This document shows, one piece after another, positions 1 to 7,880 of a stretch of 12,789 nt of DNA. Origin of the DNA: CAZFIO01 sp964519585. GTDB lineage: Bacteria; Bacillota; Clostridia; Tissierellales; Tissierellaceae. The stretch covers positions 1 to 12,789 of the forward strand of contig CAZFIO010000054.1 in assembly GCA_964519585.1 (NCBI GenBank). Reading direction: 5' to 3'. How positions within the stretch are numbered: position 1 is the first letter of the stretch; each line of letters opens with the position of its first letter. The notes under the pieces are model-generated. The model had not been told where the DNA came from. It was given only the letters and a program-made list of their open reading frames with translations, and made no database searches. The translations under genes were made by a program, and so were the position numbers.

Positions 1-2466
1 AAATATGGTAAAGTAATCATAAGTAGAAGAGCAACAGAGCTTGATAGGCTATACACATATATAATTGATTCAGATATGCAAGATCTTGTGAAGGTAGGAA
101 TGAGGGTAATAGTTCCTTTTGGTAGAGGTAATAAGGTTGAGGTTGGCTTGTTGGTTCAAATAGTAGATGATATGGAGGAAAGATTCCAGCTAAAGAAGAT
201 TATTGATGTGTTAGATGACAAGCCATTGATTTCCAAACTTCTAATAGACCTAGGCCTATGGATTAAAGAAGAATATTTATCAACATATTATGAAGCATTT
301 CAGCCAATATTGCCACCGGGTGATTTTAAAGAGGTCAATACTTTTATTCAACTAAATAGTTTAAGTTACATTGCAGATAGAGATGAAGAAGATAGAATTA
401 TAGATTATCTAAAAAATAATGATAAGAAGATCATACCCTTGCAAAAGTTAAAAGACGATTTAAAAATAAGAAAGATTAATAATTATATAAATCTCTTAGA
501 AGAAAAAGGGGTTATTTCACTTACTATAGATATTACTACTACAATAAACATTAAGACAGAAAAATGGATAGAAATAAGCCCTGAAATAGACAGGGAAGAA
601 AAAATAAATAGTCTGATAGAAAGCAGGTTCCATGGGCAAAAAAAGATTGCTTATTATATGTTTCAGAAAAAAAATATGCTTGTAGCTGACCTAATTAAAG
701 GTCAGAGTACAAGTATGAATACACTTAAGGAACTGGAGAAAAAAGGAATAGTAAATATATATGATAAAAATCTTCTTAGGGACCCTATAAAAGACCACAT
801 TCCCCTATACGGGAAACATAAATTAAGTAGTAGTCAAAAAGAAGTTTTCAAGACTATAAAAGATTCTATTGAAAATAAGTCTAGGAAAAATAAGTTTTTA
901 ATTCATGGGGTAACTGGAAGTGGAAAAACTGAAATCTACTTACAATTAGTGGAAGAAGTCCTAAAGGTAAATAAGAGTGCTATAATACTTGTTCCAGAGA
1001 TTTCACTAACTCCTCAAACTATAGATAGGTTTGTAGGCAGATTTGGTCAGGAGGTTGCTATACTTCATAGTAGGTTATCTCAAGGAGAAAGATTTGATCA
1101 GTGGAGAAAAATAAAAGAAGGTCAGGTAAATATAGTTGTTGGGGCACGATCTGCTATATTTGCACCATTTAAAAATTTGGGCCTGGTTATTATAGATGAG
1201 GAACATGAAAGTACATACAAATCATCACAAAATCCTAAATATAGTACAGTAGAGCTGGCTAAAAAAAGGGTAGATTTGGAAGGGGCTTATTTGATTCTAG
1301 GAACTGCCACACCTTCTATGGAAACTTATTACAAGGCTGTAAACAATCAAATTAACTTATTGGAATTAAAAGACAGAATAAATAAAAATCAAATGCCGGA
1401 TGTATCTTTAGTGGACATGAGAGAAGAGTTAAAATCGGGTAATCGTTCTATCTTGAGTGATTCCTTGAGGTTGGAGATGGAAAACAACCTAAATATGAAG
1501 AAACAAACAATCATATTTTTAAATAGAAGGGGTTTTTCCACCTTTGTTACCTGTAGGGAATGTGGTTATGTGGCCAAGTGTGAAAATTGCGATATATCAT
1601 TAACATATTATAAAAATATTAACAAGCTAAGATGCCACTATTGTGGAATAACAGAAGATGTGCCAATAATATGTCCTGTTTGCAAGAGTAAATATATAAG
1701 ACATTTTGGCATAGGAACTGAAAAGGTTGAGGAGTATATAAGACAAGCCTTTCCCCATGCTAGGGTAGAAAGAATGGATGGGGATACTACAAGTAGAAAG
1801 GGAAGTCATGAAGCCATACTTAGGAAGATGAATGAAAAGGTAGTTGATATATTAATTGGCACTCAGATGATAGCAAAAGGATTGGATTTTGAAAATGTTA
1901 CCCTTGTGGGAATAATTGCAGCTGATACAAGCCTTAACCTGCCTGATTATAGAGCACCAGAAAGAACATTTCAGCTTATTACCCAAGTGGCAGGTAGGGC
2001 AGGTAGGGGTAATTACCCAGGCAAGGTTGTACTTCAAACCTACAACCCTGACCACTTTAGTATATTGCATGCTCAAAAACAGGATTTTGAAAGTTTTTAT
2101 AAGTCAGAAATTCAATTAAGAAGAGAGTTTCTATACCCTCCCTTTGTAAATATTATAAGTATTCTAGTTTATGGTAGCAAAAATCAAAGGGTTTGCAAAT
2201 TATCTAAGGAGATATATAATATAATAGGAGAAGAAATATATAAATTATATGGGGATAGCTACTATAAGTATCTAAATGGACCTAACCCAGCTCCCCTGGA
2301 AAAGATAAAGAAAAATTTTAGATGGCTGATAATTATAAAGGCTGAGGATATATATTTGGATAAATTGAAAAAACTTATAAAAAGGGTTTGTATTATTAAT
2401 GAATACAAGTTGGATTTTAAGGATTTAAAAATTAGTATAGATATTAACCCTAATTCAATTTTATAA
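1..2466 (+). CDS. priA: Primosomal protein N' (replication restart helicase PriA), 5' end cut by window edge
   Basis: PriA is a superfamily 2 DNA helicase that recognises stalled or collapsed forks and reloads the replicative helicase. The frame is open from base 1, and the residues before the first ATG (base 76) already match the family's N-terminal DNA-binding domain (KYGKVIISRRATELDR). The true start is therefore just outside the window, and ATG 76 is not it. The visible part is 821 residues, close to full length. Counting from base 1, Walker A GVTGSGKT is at about 303-310 and Walker B DEEH at 399-402. Eight cysteines in four CxxC pairs (about 518-561) form the zinc-binding insertion. GTQMIAKGLDF and the QVAGRAGRG motif VI follow. 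All key residues are present, and the family assignment is secure. It is the first visible gene of a run that continues into def 32 bases later. Confidence 0.97.
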   Translation, partial: KYGKVIISRRATELDRLYTYIIDSDMQDLVKVGMRVIVPFGRGNKVEVGLLVQIVDDMEERFQLKKIIDVLDDKPLISKLLIDLGLWIKEEYLSTYYEAFQPILPPGDFKEVNTFIQLNSLSYIADRDEEDRIIDYLKNNDKKIIPLQKLKDDLKIRKINNYINLLEEKGVISLTIDITTTINIKTEKWIEISPEIDREEKINSLIESRFHGQKKIAYYMFQKKNMLVADLIKGQSTSMNTLKELEKKGIVNIYDKNLLRDPIKDHIPLYGKHKLSSSQKEVFKTIKDSIENKSRKNKFLIHGVTGSGKTEIYLQLVEEVLKVNKSAIILVPEISLTPQTIDRFVGRFGQEVAILHSRLSQGERFDQWRKIKEGQVNIVVGARSAIFAPFKNLGLVIIDEEHESTYKSSQNPKYSTVELAKKRVDLEGAYLILGTATPSMETYYKAVNNQINLLELKDRINKNQMPDVSLVDMREELKSGNRSILSDSLRLEMENNLNMKKQTIIFLNRRGFSTFVTCRECGYVAKCENCDISLTYYKNINKLRCHYCGITEDVPIICPVCKSKYIRHFGIGTEKVEEYIRQAFPHARVERMDGDTTSRKGSHEAILRKMNEKVVDILIGTQMIAKGLDFENVTLVGIIAADTSLNLPDYRAPERTFQLITQVAGRAGRGNYPGKVVLQTYNPDHFSILHAQKQDFESFYKSEIQLRREFLYPPFVNIISILVYGSKNQRVCKLSKEIYNIIGEEIYKLYGDSYYKYLNGPNPAPLEKIKKNFRWLIIIKAEDIYLDKLKKLIKRVCIINEYKLDFKDLKISIDINPNSIL

Positions 2467-2498
2467 TATAAATAGACAGGATATTTGGAGGAAGAAAG

Positions 2499-2966
2499 AT
2501 GGCATTAAGAACTATAAGGATAGATGGGGATCCTATTTTGAGGAAAAAGTCTAGAAAAGTAGAAAAAGTTGATGATAGAATTAGAATCCTATTAGAGGAT
2601 ATGGTTGAAACTATGAATCATGCTGATGGCGTTGGTTTAGCTGCGCCACAAGTAGGGGTTTTAAGGCGTGCTATTGTGGTAGATATAGGTGATGGACCTA
2701 TAAAAATGCTTAACCCAGAAATAGTTGAAGAAGATGGTTTAGAGGTTGATGTAGAGGGCTGCCTATCTGTACCTGGTAAATCTGGGACTGTAGAAAGGCC
2801 TATAAATTTAAAGGTTAAATATCTGGATGAAGATGGTAAGGAAAAAATACTAGAAGGAAGTAAGCTTCTAGCCAGGGCCATATGTCATGAAATAGATCAT
2901 TTGGATGGAATTTTATATATTGATAAGGTTATAGAGTATGTTGACTTAGAAAATGAGGAAGAATAA
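2499..2966 (+). CDS. def: Peptide deformylase
   Basis: This enzyme removes the formyl group from the N-terminal methionine of nascent proteins at the ribosome exit. The 155-residue product carries all three deformylase motifs: GVGLAAPQ (44-51), EGCLS (86-90, metal ligand Cys88) and HEIDH (130-134, two metal-ligand histidines and the catalytic Glu131). The length is normal for the short deformylases of clostridia. A GGAGGAAG ribosome binding site (2487-2494) lies just before the ATG. The stop is one base before the fmt start, so the enzymes that add and remove the formyl group are probably translationally coupled. The C-terminal tail is acidic and nothing looks missing. Confidence 0.97.
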   Translation: MALRTIRIDGDPILRKKSRKVEKVDDRIRILLEDMVETMNHADGVGLAAPQVGVLRRAIVVDIGDGPIKMLNPEIVEEDGLEVDVEGCLSVPGKSGTVERPINLKVKYLDEDGKEKILEGSKLLARAICHEIDHLDGILYIDKVIEYVDLENEEE

Positions 2967-2967
2967 T

Positions 2968-3897
2968 ATGAAGATTGTATTTATGGGAACTCCAGATTTT
3001 GCAGTACCAACATTGGATTCCTTGTGTAGGAAGGGATTTGATGTTGAATTAGTAGTAACTCAAAAGGATAGACCAAGAGGTAGAGGCAAAAAAACACAGT
3101 ATCCTGCTGTAAAGGAAAAAGCTATAAGTTTAGGCCTGAAGATACACCAACCAGATAATGTAAATGATGATGAAACTATTGGTATAATAAAAGATATAGA
3201 TCCTGATTTTATTGTTGTTGTAGCTTTTGGTCAATTACTAAAGAGGGATTTACTTGAATTACCAAGTTATGGATGTATAAATGTGCATGCATCTCTCTTG
3301 CCTAAATATCGTGGTCCTGCTCCCATTAATTGGGCTATAATCAATGGAGAGAAAGAAACTGGTGTAACTATTATGGAAATGGCAGAAGGACTTGATTCTG
3401 GGGATATATATATGAGTCGAACCATGGAAATAAGGGATGAGGATGACTATATCTCTATATATAATGAACTGTCTTTGCAAGGTGCTGACATGCTAGTAAG
3501 TACATTAAAAAAAATAATAGAGAATGACGCAATAAAAACTTCTCAAGATGATAGTTTATCAACCTATGCACCTATGATTTACAAGGATACAGGTAGAATA
3601 TCTTGGAATAAAAAGGGCCAGGAAATTGTAAATCAAATTAGGGGGCTTCAACCCTGGCCTGGAACCTATACTAAATATAAGGATGAAATTCTCAAAATTC
3701 ATCAGGTAGAACTTCTATCAAAAAGCTTCCAAGGTGAAAATGGTGAGATTGTAAAAGTTTCCAATGATGGAGTATATGTCAATGCAGTGGATGCTACAGT
3801 CCTTATTAAGCTTCTTCAATTTCCAAACAAGAGGAAAATGGAGGTAAAAGAGTATTTGGCAGGGAATGACATAGAGTTAGGGATTGTTCTAGAATAA
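2968..3897 (+). CDS. fmt: Methionyl-tRNA formyltransferase
   Basis: Fmt transfers a formyl group from 10-formyl-tetrahydrofolate to Met-tRNA(fMet) for translation initiation. I chose ATG 2968 (309 residues) over the in-frame ATG 2953. The product then begins with the family's usual MKIVFMGTPDFAVP, and GAGGAAG (2955-2961), inside the end of def, is well spaced as the ribosome binding site. The earlier ATG would overlap def by 14 bases. From this start the catalytic residues correspond to Asn105, His107 (in INVHASLLPKYRG, the folate-binding loop) and Asp143 (GLDSGDI). The C-terminal domain runs from about residue 200 and includes the LQPWPG segment typical of the family. It is complete and sits in the standard def-fmt arrangement. 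Confidence 0.96.
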   Translation: MKIVFMGTPDFAVPTLDSLCRKGFDVELVVTQKDRPRGRGKKTQYPAVKEKAISLGLKIHQPDNVNDDETIGIIKDIDPDFIVVVAFGQLLKRDLLELPSYGCINVHASLLPKYRGPAPINWAIINGEKETGVTIMEMAEGLDSGDIYMSRTMEIRDEDDYISIYNELSLQGADMLVSTLKKIIENDAIKTSQDDSLSTYAPMIYKDTGRISWNKKGQEIVNQIRGLQPWPGTYTKYKDEILKIHQVELLSKSFQGENGEIVKVSNDGVYVNAVDATVLIKLLQFPNKRKMEVKEYLAGNDIELGIVLE

Positions 3898-3916
3898 ATT
3901 TTGAAGGGTGATTATT

Positions 3917-4615
3917 ATGTATGGAAGTTATTTTTTAGGGGCTGAAAGTGGTGGCTGGATGATCTTATTATTTATAGCAATATTGTTCGCTTCCTACTCT
4001 CAAATGAAGATAAGTAATGCATATAATAAGTATTCCATGATAAATAGTGGTACTGGATATACTGGAGCACAGATTGCAAGAATTTTGCTTGATAGAAATG
4101 GTCTTAATCATGTAAGAATTGAGATGGTAGGAGGAAAACTATCAGATCATTATGATCCAAGAACAAAAGTATTAAGATTATCAAATTCAATCTATAACGG
4201 AAGTAGTGTTGCTTCAATGAGCGTAGCTGCACACGAAGTTGGCCATGCAATACAACATGATATAGGATATTTTATGTTGGTTTTAAGAAACAATATTGCA
4301 CCAATGGTAAATATAAGTTCAAGATTGGTATGGATATTTATCTTTCTTGGCTTTATGATTAGTCCTATTTTTGCAGATCTAGGTATTGCCATGTTTTTAT
4401 TTGTGGTAATTTTTCAGTTAGTAACCCTACCAGTGGAATTCGACGCTAGTAGAAGGGCTTTAGCCGAATTAAGTAATGGAATTTCTCCAAGAGAAAATAT
4501 AAAACCAGCCAAAAATATGTTAAGTGCTGCTGCCCTAACCTATGTTGCATCAACTCTGGTGGCAATAGCCCAATTGTTACGTTTGTTGGCTATGACAAAT
4601 AGAAGAAGAAATTAA
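3917..4615 (+). CDS. yugP: YugP-type membrane zinc metallopeptidase (putative)
   Basis: This is a predicted membrane-embedded zinc peptidase of the YugP family (Pfam Zn_peptidase_2), whose substrate is unknown. ATG 3917 gives 232 residues and is preferred over the in-frame GTG 3908, because GGGTGAT just upstream then serves as the ribosome binding site. One N-terminal hydrophobic segment (about 13-28) is followed by a soluble part with the family signature KLSDHYDPRTKVLRLS (74-89). The active-site HEVGH is at 106-110. Hydrophobic segments follow at about 133-149, 156-171 and 203-225. The conserved LPVEFDAS (171-178) probably supplies the third zinc ligand, by analogy with HtpX-like proteases. 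Its place between fmt and rsmB recurs in clostridia as I know them, but this does not show a role in translation. A hairpin terminator follows immediately. Family assignment is confident; the function is inferred. Confidence 0.92.
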   Translation: MYGSYFLGAESGGWMILLFIAILFASYSQMKISNAYNKYSMINSGTGYTGAQIARILLDRNGLNHVRIEMVGGKLSDHYDPRTKVLRLSNSIYNGSSVASMSVAAHEVGHAIQHDIGYFMLVLRNNIAPMVNISSRLVWIFIFLGFMISPIFADLGIAMFLFVVIFQLVTLPVEFDASRRALAELSNGISPRENIKPAKNMLSAAALTYVASTLVAIAQLLRLLAMTNRRRN

Positions 4616-4616
4616 A

Positions 4617-4646
4617 CCAGGGGGCTTTTTTAGCCCCTATTTTAAT
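4617..4646 (+). terminator. Short hairpin terminator after yugP
   Basis: GGGGCT (4621-4626) pairs with AGCCCC (4632-4637) around a five-T loop, followed by TATTTT. The stem is only six to seven base pairs and the T-tract is interrupted, so it probably ends only part of the transcripts. No strong promoter is visible in the 44 bases before rsmB, which suggests that read-through feeds the downstream genes. Confidence 0.6.
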
Positions 4647-4689
4647 TATAAGATAAGACAAATCAGTTTGATAGATTAAGGGTGGTTTT

Positions 4690-6033
4690 ATGACAACAAA
4701 TTCAAGAGAAATAGCTTTAAATATTTTACTAGAAATTGAAAATAATAGGGCTTATTCAAATATTACTATGAATAAAAGTTTGGTAAAAAGCATGGATTAC
4801 AGGGATGAGAACCTAATTCGTGAAATTGTTTACGGGGTTTTAGAAAATAGGCTATATATTGATTATATTATAAGGAAGTCATCAAAAATTCGCTTCAATA
4901 AAATTCACAATAGAATACTTGAAATTTTAAGAATCGGGATTTATCAGTTGGCCTTTATGGACAGGATTCCAGAAAGGGCAGCTGTCAACGAGTCTGTTAA
5001 CTTGGCAAAGAAACATGGTCATAAGGGGACTGTAGGATTTGTCAATGGATTGTTAAGGGAAGTATCTCGTAATAGGGAAAAATATTTAGAAATAAAGACT
5101 AAAGATAAAATTGAGGAAATATCAATCAGGTATTCCCACCCTGAATTCCTGGTGAAAAGATGGGCAGATGAGTATGGACTTGAATTTACTGAGGATCTAT
5201 GTAGGGCAAATAATGAAAAAGCTAAAATAAATATAAGGGTAAATACTTTGAAAACTAATAAGGATGACTTAAAAAACATGCTTAGGGCCAGCGGTTTAGA
5301 TATAGAGGATGGTAAGTATTCAGAAGATTGCCTTCTAGTGAAGGACTCATTTAGGATTACAGATATGGATGAGTACTTAAAAGGTCTTTTTACCATACAG
5401 GATGAAAGCAGTATGTTAGTATCAAAAATAATGGGTCCTAAAGAAAACACGAAAGTTCTAGACTTATGTAGTGCGCCAGGTGGTAAATCAACCCATATGG
5501 CTGAAAAGATGAATAATAAGGGCTATATATTAAGTAGAGACTTTCATAAGCATAAACTAAAGTTAATCTCTGATAATGCAGATAGGCTTGGAATTAAGAT
5601 TATTGAAACACAATATCACAATGCCTTAAATAAAGATAATGAATTAATAAATCAATTTGATTACTGTCTATTAGATGCTCCCTGCTCTGGCTATGGAATT
5701 ATCAGAAGGAAGCCGGAAATTAAATTAAATAGAAGTGAAGAAGATATAAAATCCCTTTCCCAAATTCAATACAAGATGATAGACATAGCTAAAGATTATG
5801 TTAGGGTTGGAGGCTTCTTAATTTATAGTACTTGTACAATCATAAAGGAAGAAAACACTATGATTATAGATAGATTTTTAAGGGAAAATAATAATTATAA
5901 ACTGGTAAACATTGATAATGATTTAAGTAAGAAAGAAGGTTTAGAAAGCCTAAGCAAGGGATATGTTCAGTTGTTTCCAAATATACATGGAACAGATGGA
6001 TTCTTTATTGCTAAGTTAGTTAAAGAAAGATAG
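4690..6033 (+). CDS. rsmB: 16S rRNA (cytosine-C5) methyltransferase RsmB
   Basis: RsmB makes 5-methylcytosine in helix 31 of 16S rRNA (position 967 in E. coli) using S-adenosylmethionine. The 447-residue product has the expected NusB-like N-terminal RNA-binding domain (about 1-135), a linker, and a Rossmann methyltransferase domain. The SAM-binding motif LDLCSAPGGKSTH lies at 257-269. The two cysteines of this family are in DAPCSG (Cys332) and STCT (Cys382, the nucleophile that attacks C6 of the cytosine). AAGGGTGG lies just before the ATG. Length and motifs are normal. It follows a small terminator and lies 51 bases before rlmN, so rsmB and rlmN are probably co-transcribed. Confidence 0.95.
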   Translation: MTTNSREIALNILLEIENNRAYSNITMNKSLVKSMDYRDENLIREIVYGVLENRLYIDYIIRKSSKIRFNKIHNRILEILRIGIYQLAFMDRIPERAAVNESVNLAKKHGHKGTVGFVNGLLREVSRNREKYLEIKTKDKIEEISIRYSHPEFLVKRWADEYGLEFTEDLCRANNEKAKINIRVNTLKTNKDDLKNMLRASGLDIEDGKYSEDCLLVKDSFRITDMDEYLKGLFTIQDESSMLVSKIMGPKENTKVLDLCSAPGGKSTHMAEKMNNKGYILSRDFHKHKLKLISDNADRLGIKIIETQYHNALNKDNELINQFDYCLLDAPCSGYGIIRRKPEIKLNRSEEDIKSLSQIQYKMIDIAKDYVRVGGFLIYSTCTIIKEENTMIIDRFLRENNNYKLVNIDNDLSKKEGLESLSKGYVQLFPNIHGTDGFFIAKLVKER

Positions 6034-6084
6034 AAAAATATTTTAATATTATTTATAATAGATAGGAGTAAGAGGTGACACTTT

Positions 6085-7125
6085 TTGAAGATAGAGTTGA
6101 ATAGTTTAAATTTAGATGAGATGAAAGGTTTAATGGTAGATATGGGTGAGGCCGCCTACAGAGGGGAGCAGCTATTTAGGTTCTTTAACCAGCAAAATAA
6201 TCTTGACCTTGATGATATAAAAATTCTACCAAAAAAACTTCGTGATAAATTAAGCGATATGGGATATGTAAGTAAGTTATCTATATTAAATAGATTGGAT
6301 TCAAGGCTAGATGAAACAAAAAAGTATTTAATATTATTAGGGGACAGAAATATTATTGAAGCAGTTCTAATGAAATATGAACATGGGTACTCCTTGTGCG
6401 TATCCACCCAGGTGGGATGTAAAATGGGGTGTAAATTTTGTGCTTCTACAAAGGGCGGAATGATTAGAAACTTAACCCCTGCTGAAATGTTAAACCAAGT
6501 GTATTTAATAGAGAAGGATTTAAAAATTGAAATAAACAATATTGTCTTAATGGGTAGCGGGGAACCCCTGGATAATTATACCAATACTATAAAGTTTATA
6601 AATATAATGCATGACCAATTTGGTCATAATATGAGTTATAGAAATATAACCTTATCTACCTGCGGGATAGTCCCAAAGATATATGCCTTGGCTGATGAAA
6701 ATATTCCTATTACCCTATCTATTTCTCTGCATTCACCTTTTGATGAGGAAAGGCAGAAGATTATGCCTATAGGAAAACGATACAAATTAAAGGACTTAAT
6801 AGAAGCATGTAGCTACTATTTTAACCAGACCAAAAGAAGAATAACTTTTGAATACACCCTTATAAGTGGAATAAATGATAGATTAGAGGATGTTAATGAA
6901 TTGATTAACCTTTTAGGTGGGCTTCAGGCACATATTAATTTAATTCCCTTAAATCCAATAAAGGAGTATAATAAAGGGGCTCCAGATAAGAGGGATATTG
7001 ATAAGATTCTTTTAAAGTTAAGAAAAAACAAGATACAGGCTACTGTTAGGAGTGAGAAGGGCTCAGATATAAGTGGTTCATGTGGACAGTTAAGGAGTAA
7101 TTATATAGAGGGTTATGAAAACTAA
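6085..7125 (+). CDS. rlmN: 23S rRNA / tRNA adenine-C2 methyltransferase RlmN (radical SAM)
   Basis: RlmN is a radical-SAM enzyme that makes 2-methyladenosine at A2503 of 23S rRNA and, in some bacteria, A37 of tRNAs. The start is TTG 6085, supported by AGAGGTGA (6071-6078) six bases upstream and by the family-like N-terminus MKIELNSLNLDEM. The iron-sulfur cluster cysteines are C112, C116 and C119 in CxxxCxxC. The two mechanistic cysteines are also present: C105, seven residues before the first cluster cysteine as in E. coli, and C333 in SCGQL, the residue that becomes methylated. The SAM-binding GEP motif reads MGSGEPL, where many homologues have MGMGEPL. At 346 residues it is full length. It ends 17 bases before prpC. 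Confidence 0.96.
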   Translation: MKIELNSLNLDEMKGLMVDMGEAAYRGEQLFRFFNQQNNLDLDDIKILPKKLRDKLSDMGYVSKLSILNRLDSRLDETKKYLILLGDRNIIEAVLMKYEHGYSLCVSTQVGCKMGCKFCASTKGGMIRNLTPAEMLNQVYLIEKDLKIEINNIVLMGSGEPLDNYTNTIKFINIMHDQFGHNMSYRNITLSTCGIVPKIYALADENIPITLSISLHSPFDEERQKIMPIGKRYKLKDLIEACSYYFNQTKRRITFEYTLISGINDRLEDVNELINLLGGLQAHINLIPLNPIKEYNKGAPDKRDIDKILLKLRKNKIQATVRSEKGSDISGSCGQLRSNYIEGYEN

Positions 7126-7142
7126 CTATGAGGGGTGATCAT

Positions 7143-7864
7143 ATGTATATTTCCTCAATAAGCGATAAGGGGCTGGTAAGAGAAAATAATCAGGATTATT
7201 TTTTCATATCTGAAAACAAAGATATTCCCTTATTTATAGTTGCAGATGGTATGGGGGGACATAAGGCGGGGGAAATTGCTAGTAAAANNNNNNNNNNAGG
7301 GAAGATTTTTTCTCTCATATGGGAAAGATAAATTCAGAGGAAGCAATTATATCTAGAATAAAAAATTCTATTGACAAGGCTAATCATGAAATTTATGATA
7401 AAGCAGAATTAATTGAAGAATGCGAAGGCATGGGTACAACTGTGACCTTGGCATTTATCTTCAAAGGACAAATTTTTATTGGACATGTTGGTGATAGTAG
7501 GTGCTACATAATTTCTGATAATAAAATCGTACAAATTACAGAAGATCATTCCTTGGTGAATGAACTTATTAAAAATGGGACAATAACAAAAGAAGAGGGG
7601 ATGAAACATCCTCAGAAGAACTATATAACAAGAGCTATTGGTACAGATAAAAATATAGAAATTGATATATACAAAAGGGAATATAAAGAAGAGGATATAT
7701 TAATCCTATCTACTGATGGTCTAACAAATATGATAGATGAGGATACTATCCTTAATGAGATTATAGTAAATGATGATATTAAAAAATCTAGTAAAATGCT
7801 AATAGATAAGGCAAAAGAATCTGGTGGACTAGATAATATAACTATTATAATTATAAAATTATAG
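7143..7864 (+). CDS. prpC: PP2C-type Ser/Thr protein phosphatase PrpC, interrupted by an assembly gap
   Basis: PrpC is the manganese-dependent phosphatase that removes the marks placed by PrkC. ATG 7143 is chosen because AGGGGTGAT (7131-7139) precedes it and the family usually starts at this point; ATG 7128 would lack a binding site. The first part contains ENNQD and the metal-binding DGMGGH. The reading frame then meets ten Ns (7288-7297). After them the protein resumes in another frame, already open at 7298, with GMGTT, HVGDSRCY, TEDHSLVN, STDGLTNM and GGLDNIT, all PP2C motifs in the right order. Compared with B. subtilis PrpC, recalled from memory, about six residues are missing at the Ns. 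The frame requires a true gap length of 3n+2, for example 17. I read it as one intact gene with an under-sized gap, not as two genes or a pseudogene. Confidence 0.9.
7288..7297. other. Assembly gap (10 Ns) inside prpC
   Basis: There are ten ambiguous bases between AGTAAAA and AGGGAAG. The flanking coding frames differ (frame of 7143 versus frame of 7298), so the written length of ten is a placeholder or an error. Confidence 0.98.
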
Positions 7865-7880
7865 ATAATGAGGTGATTAC

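Noticed and set aside
76..78. ATG 76 as the start of priA
   Set aside because: The frame is open to base 1 and the 25 residues before it match the PriA N-terminal domain, so the gene starts upstream of the window.
2953..2967. ATG 2953 as the fmt start
   Set aside because: It overlaps def and lacks a well-placed ribosome binding site, and the family begins at MKIVFMGTPDF, which is ATG 2968.
5019..5450. 143-residue minus-strand open frame within rsmB, and similar antisense frames within priA, def, fmt, rlmN and prkC
   Set aside because: They lie fully inside well-identified genes, have no binding sites or family motifs, and look like low-complexity shadows.
7319..7864. A separate gene starting at ATG 7319, or a prpC pseudogene
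   Set aside because: The frame is already open before 7319 right up to the Ns, the motifs continue the same phosphatase, and the only break coincides with an assembly gap.
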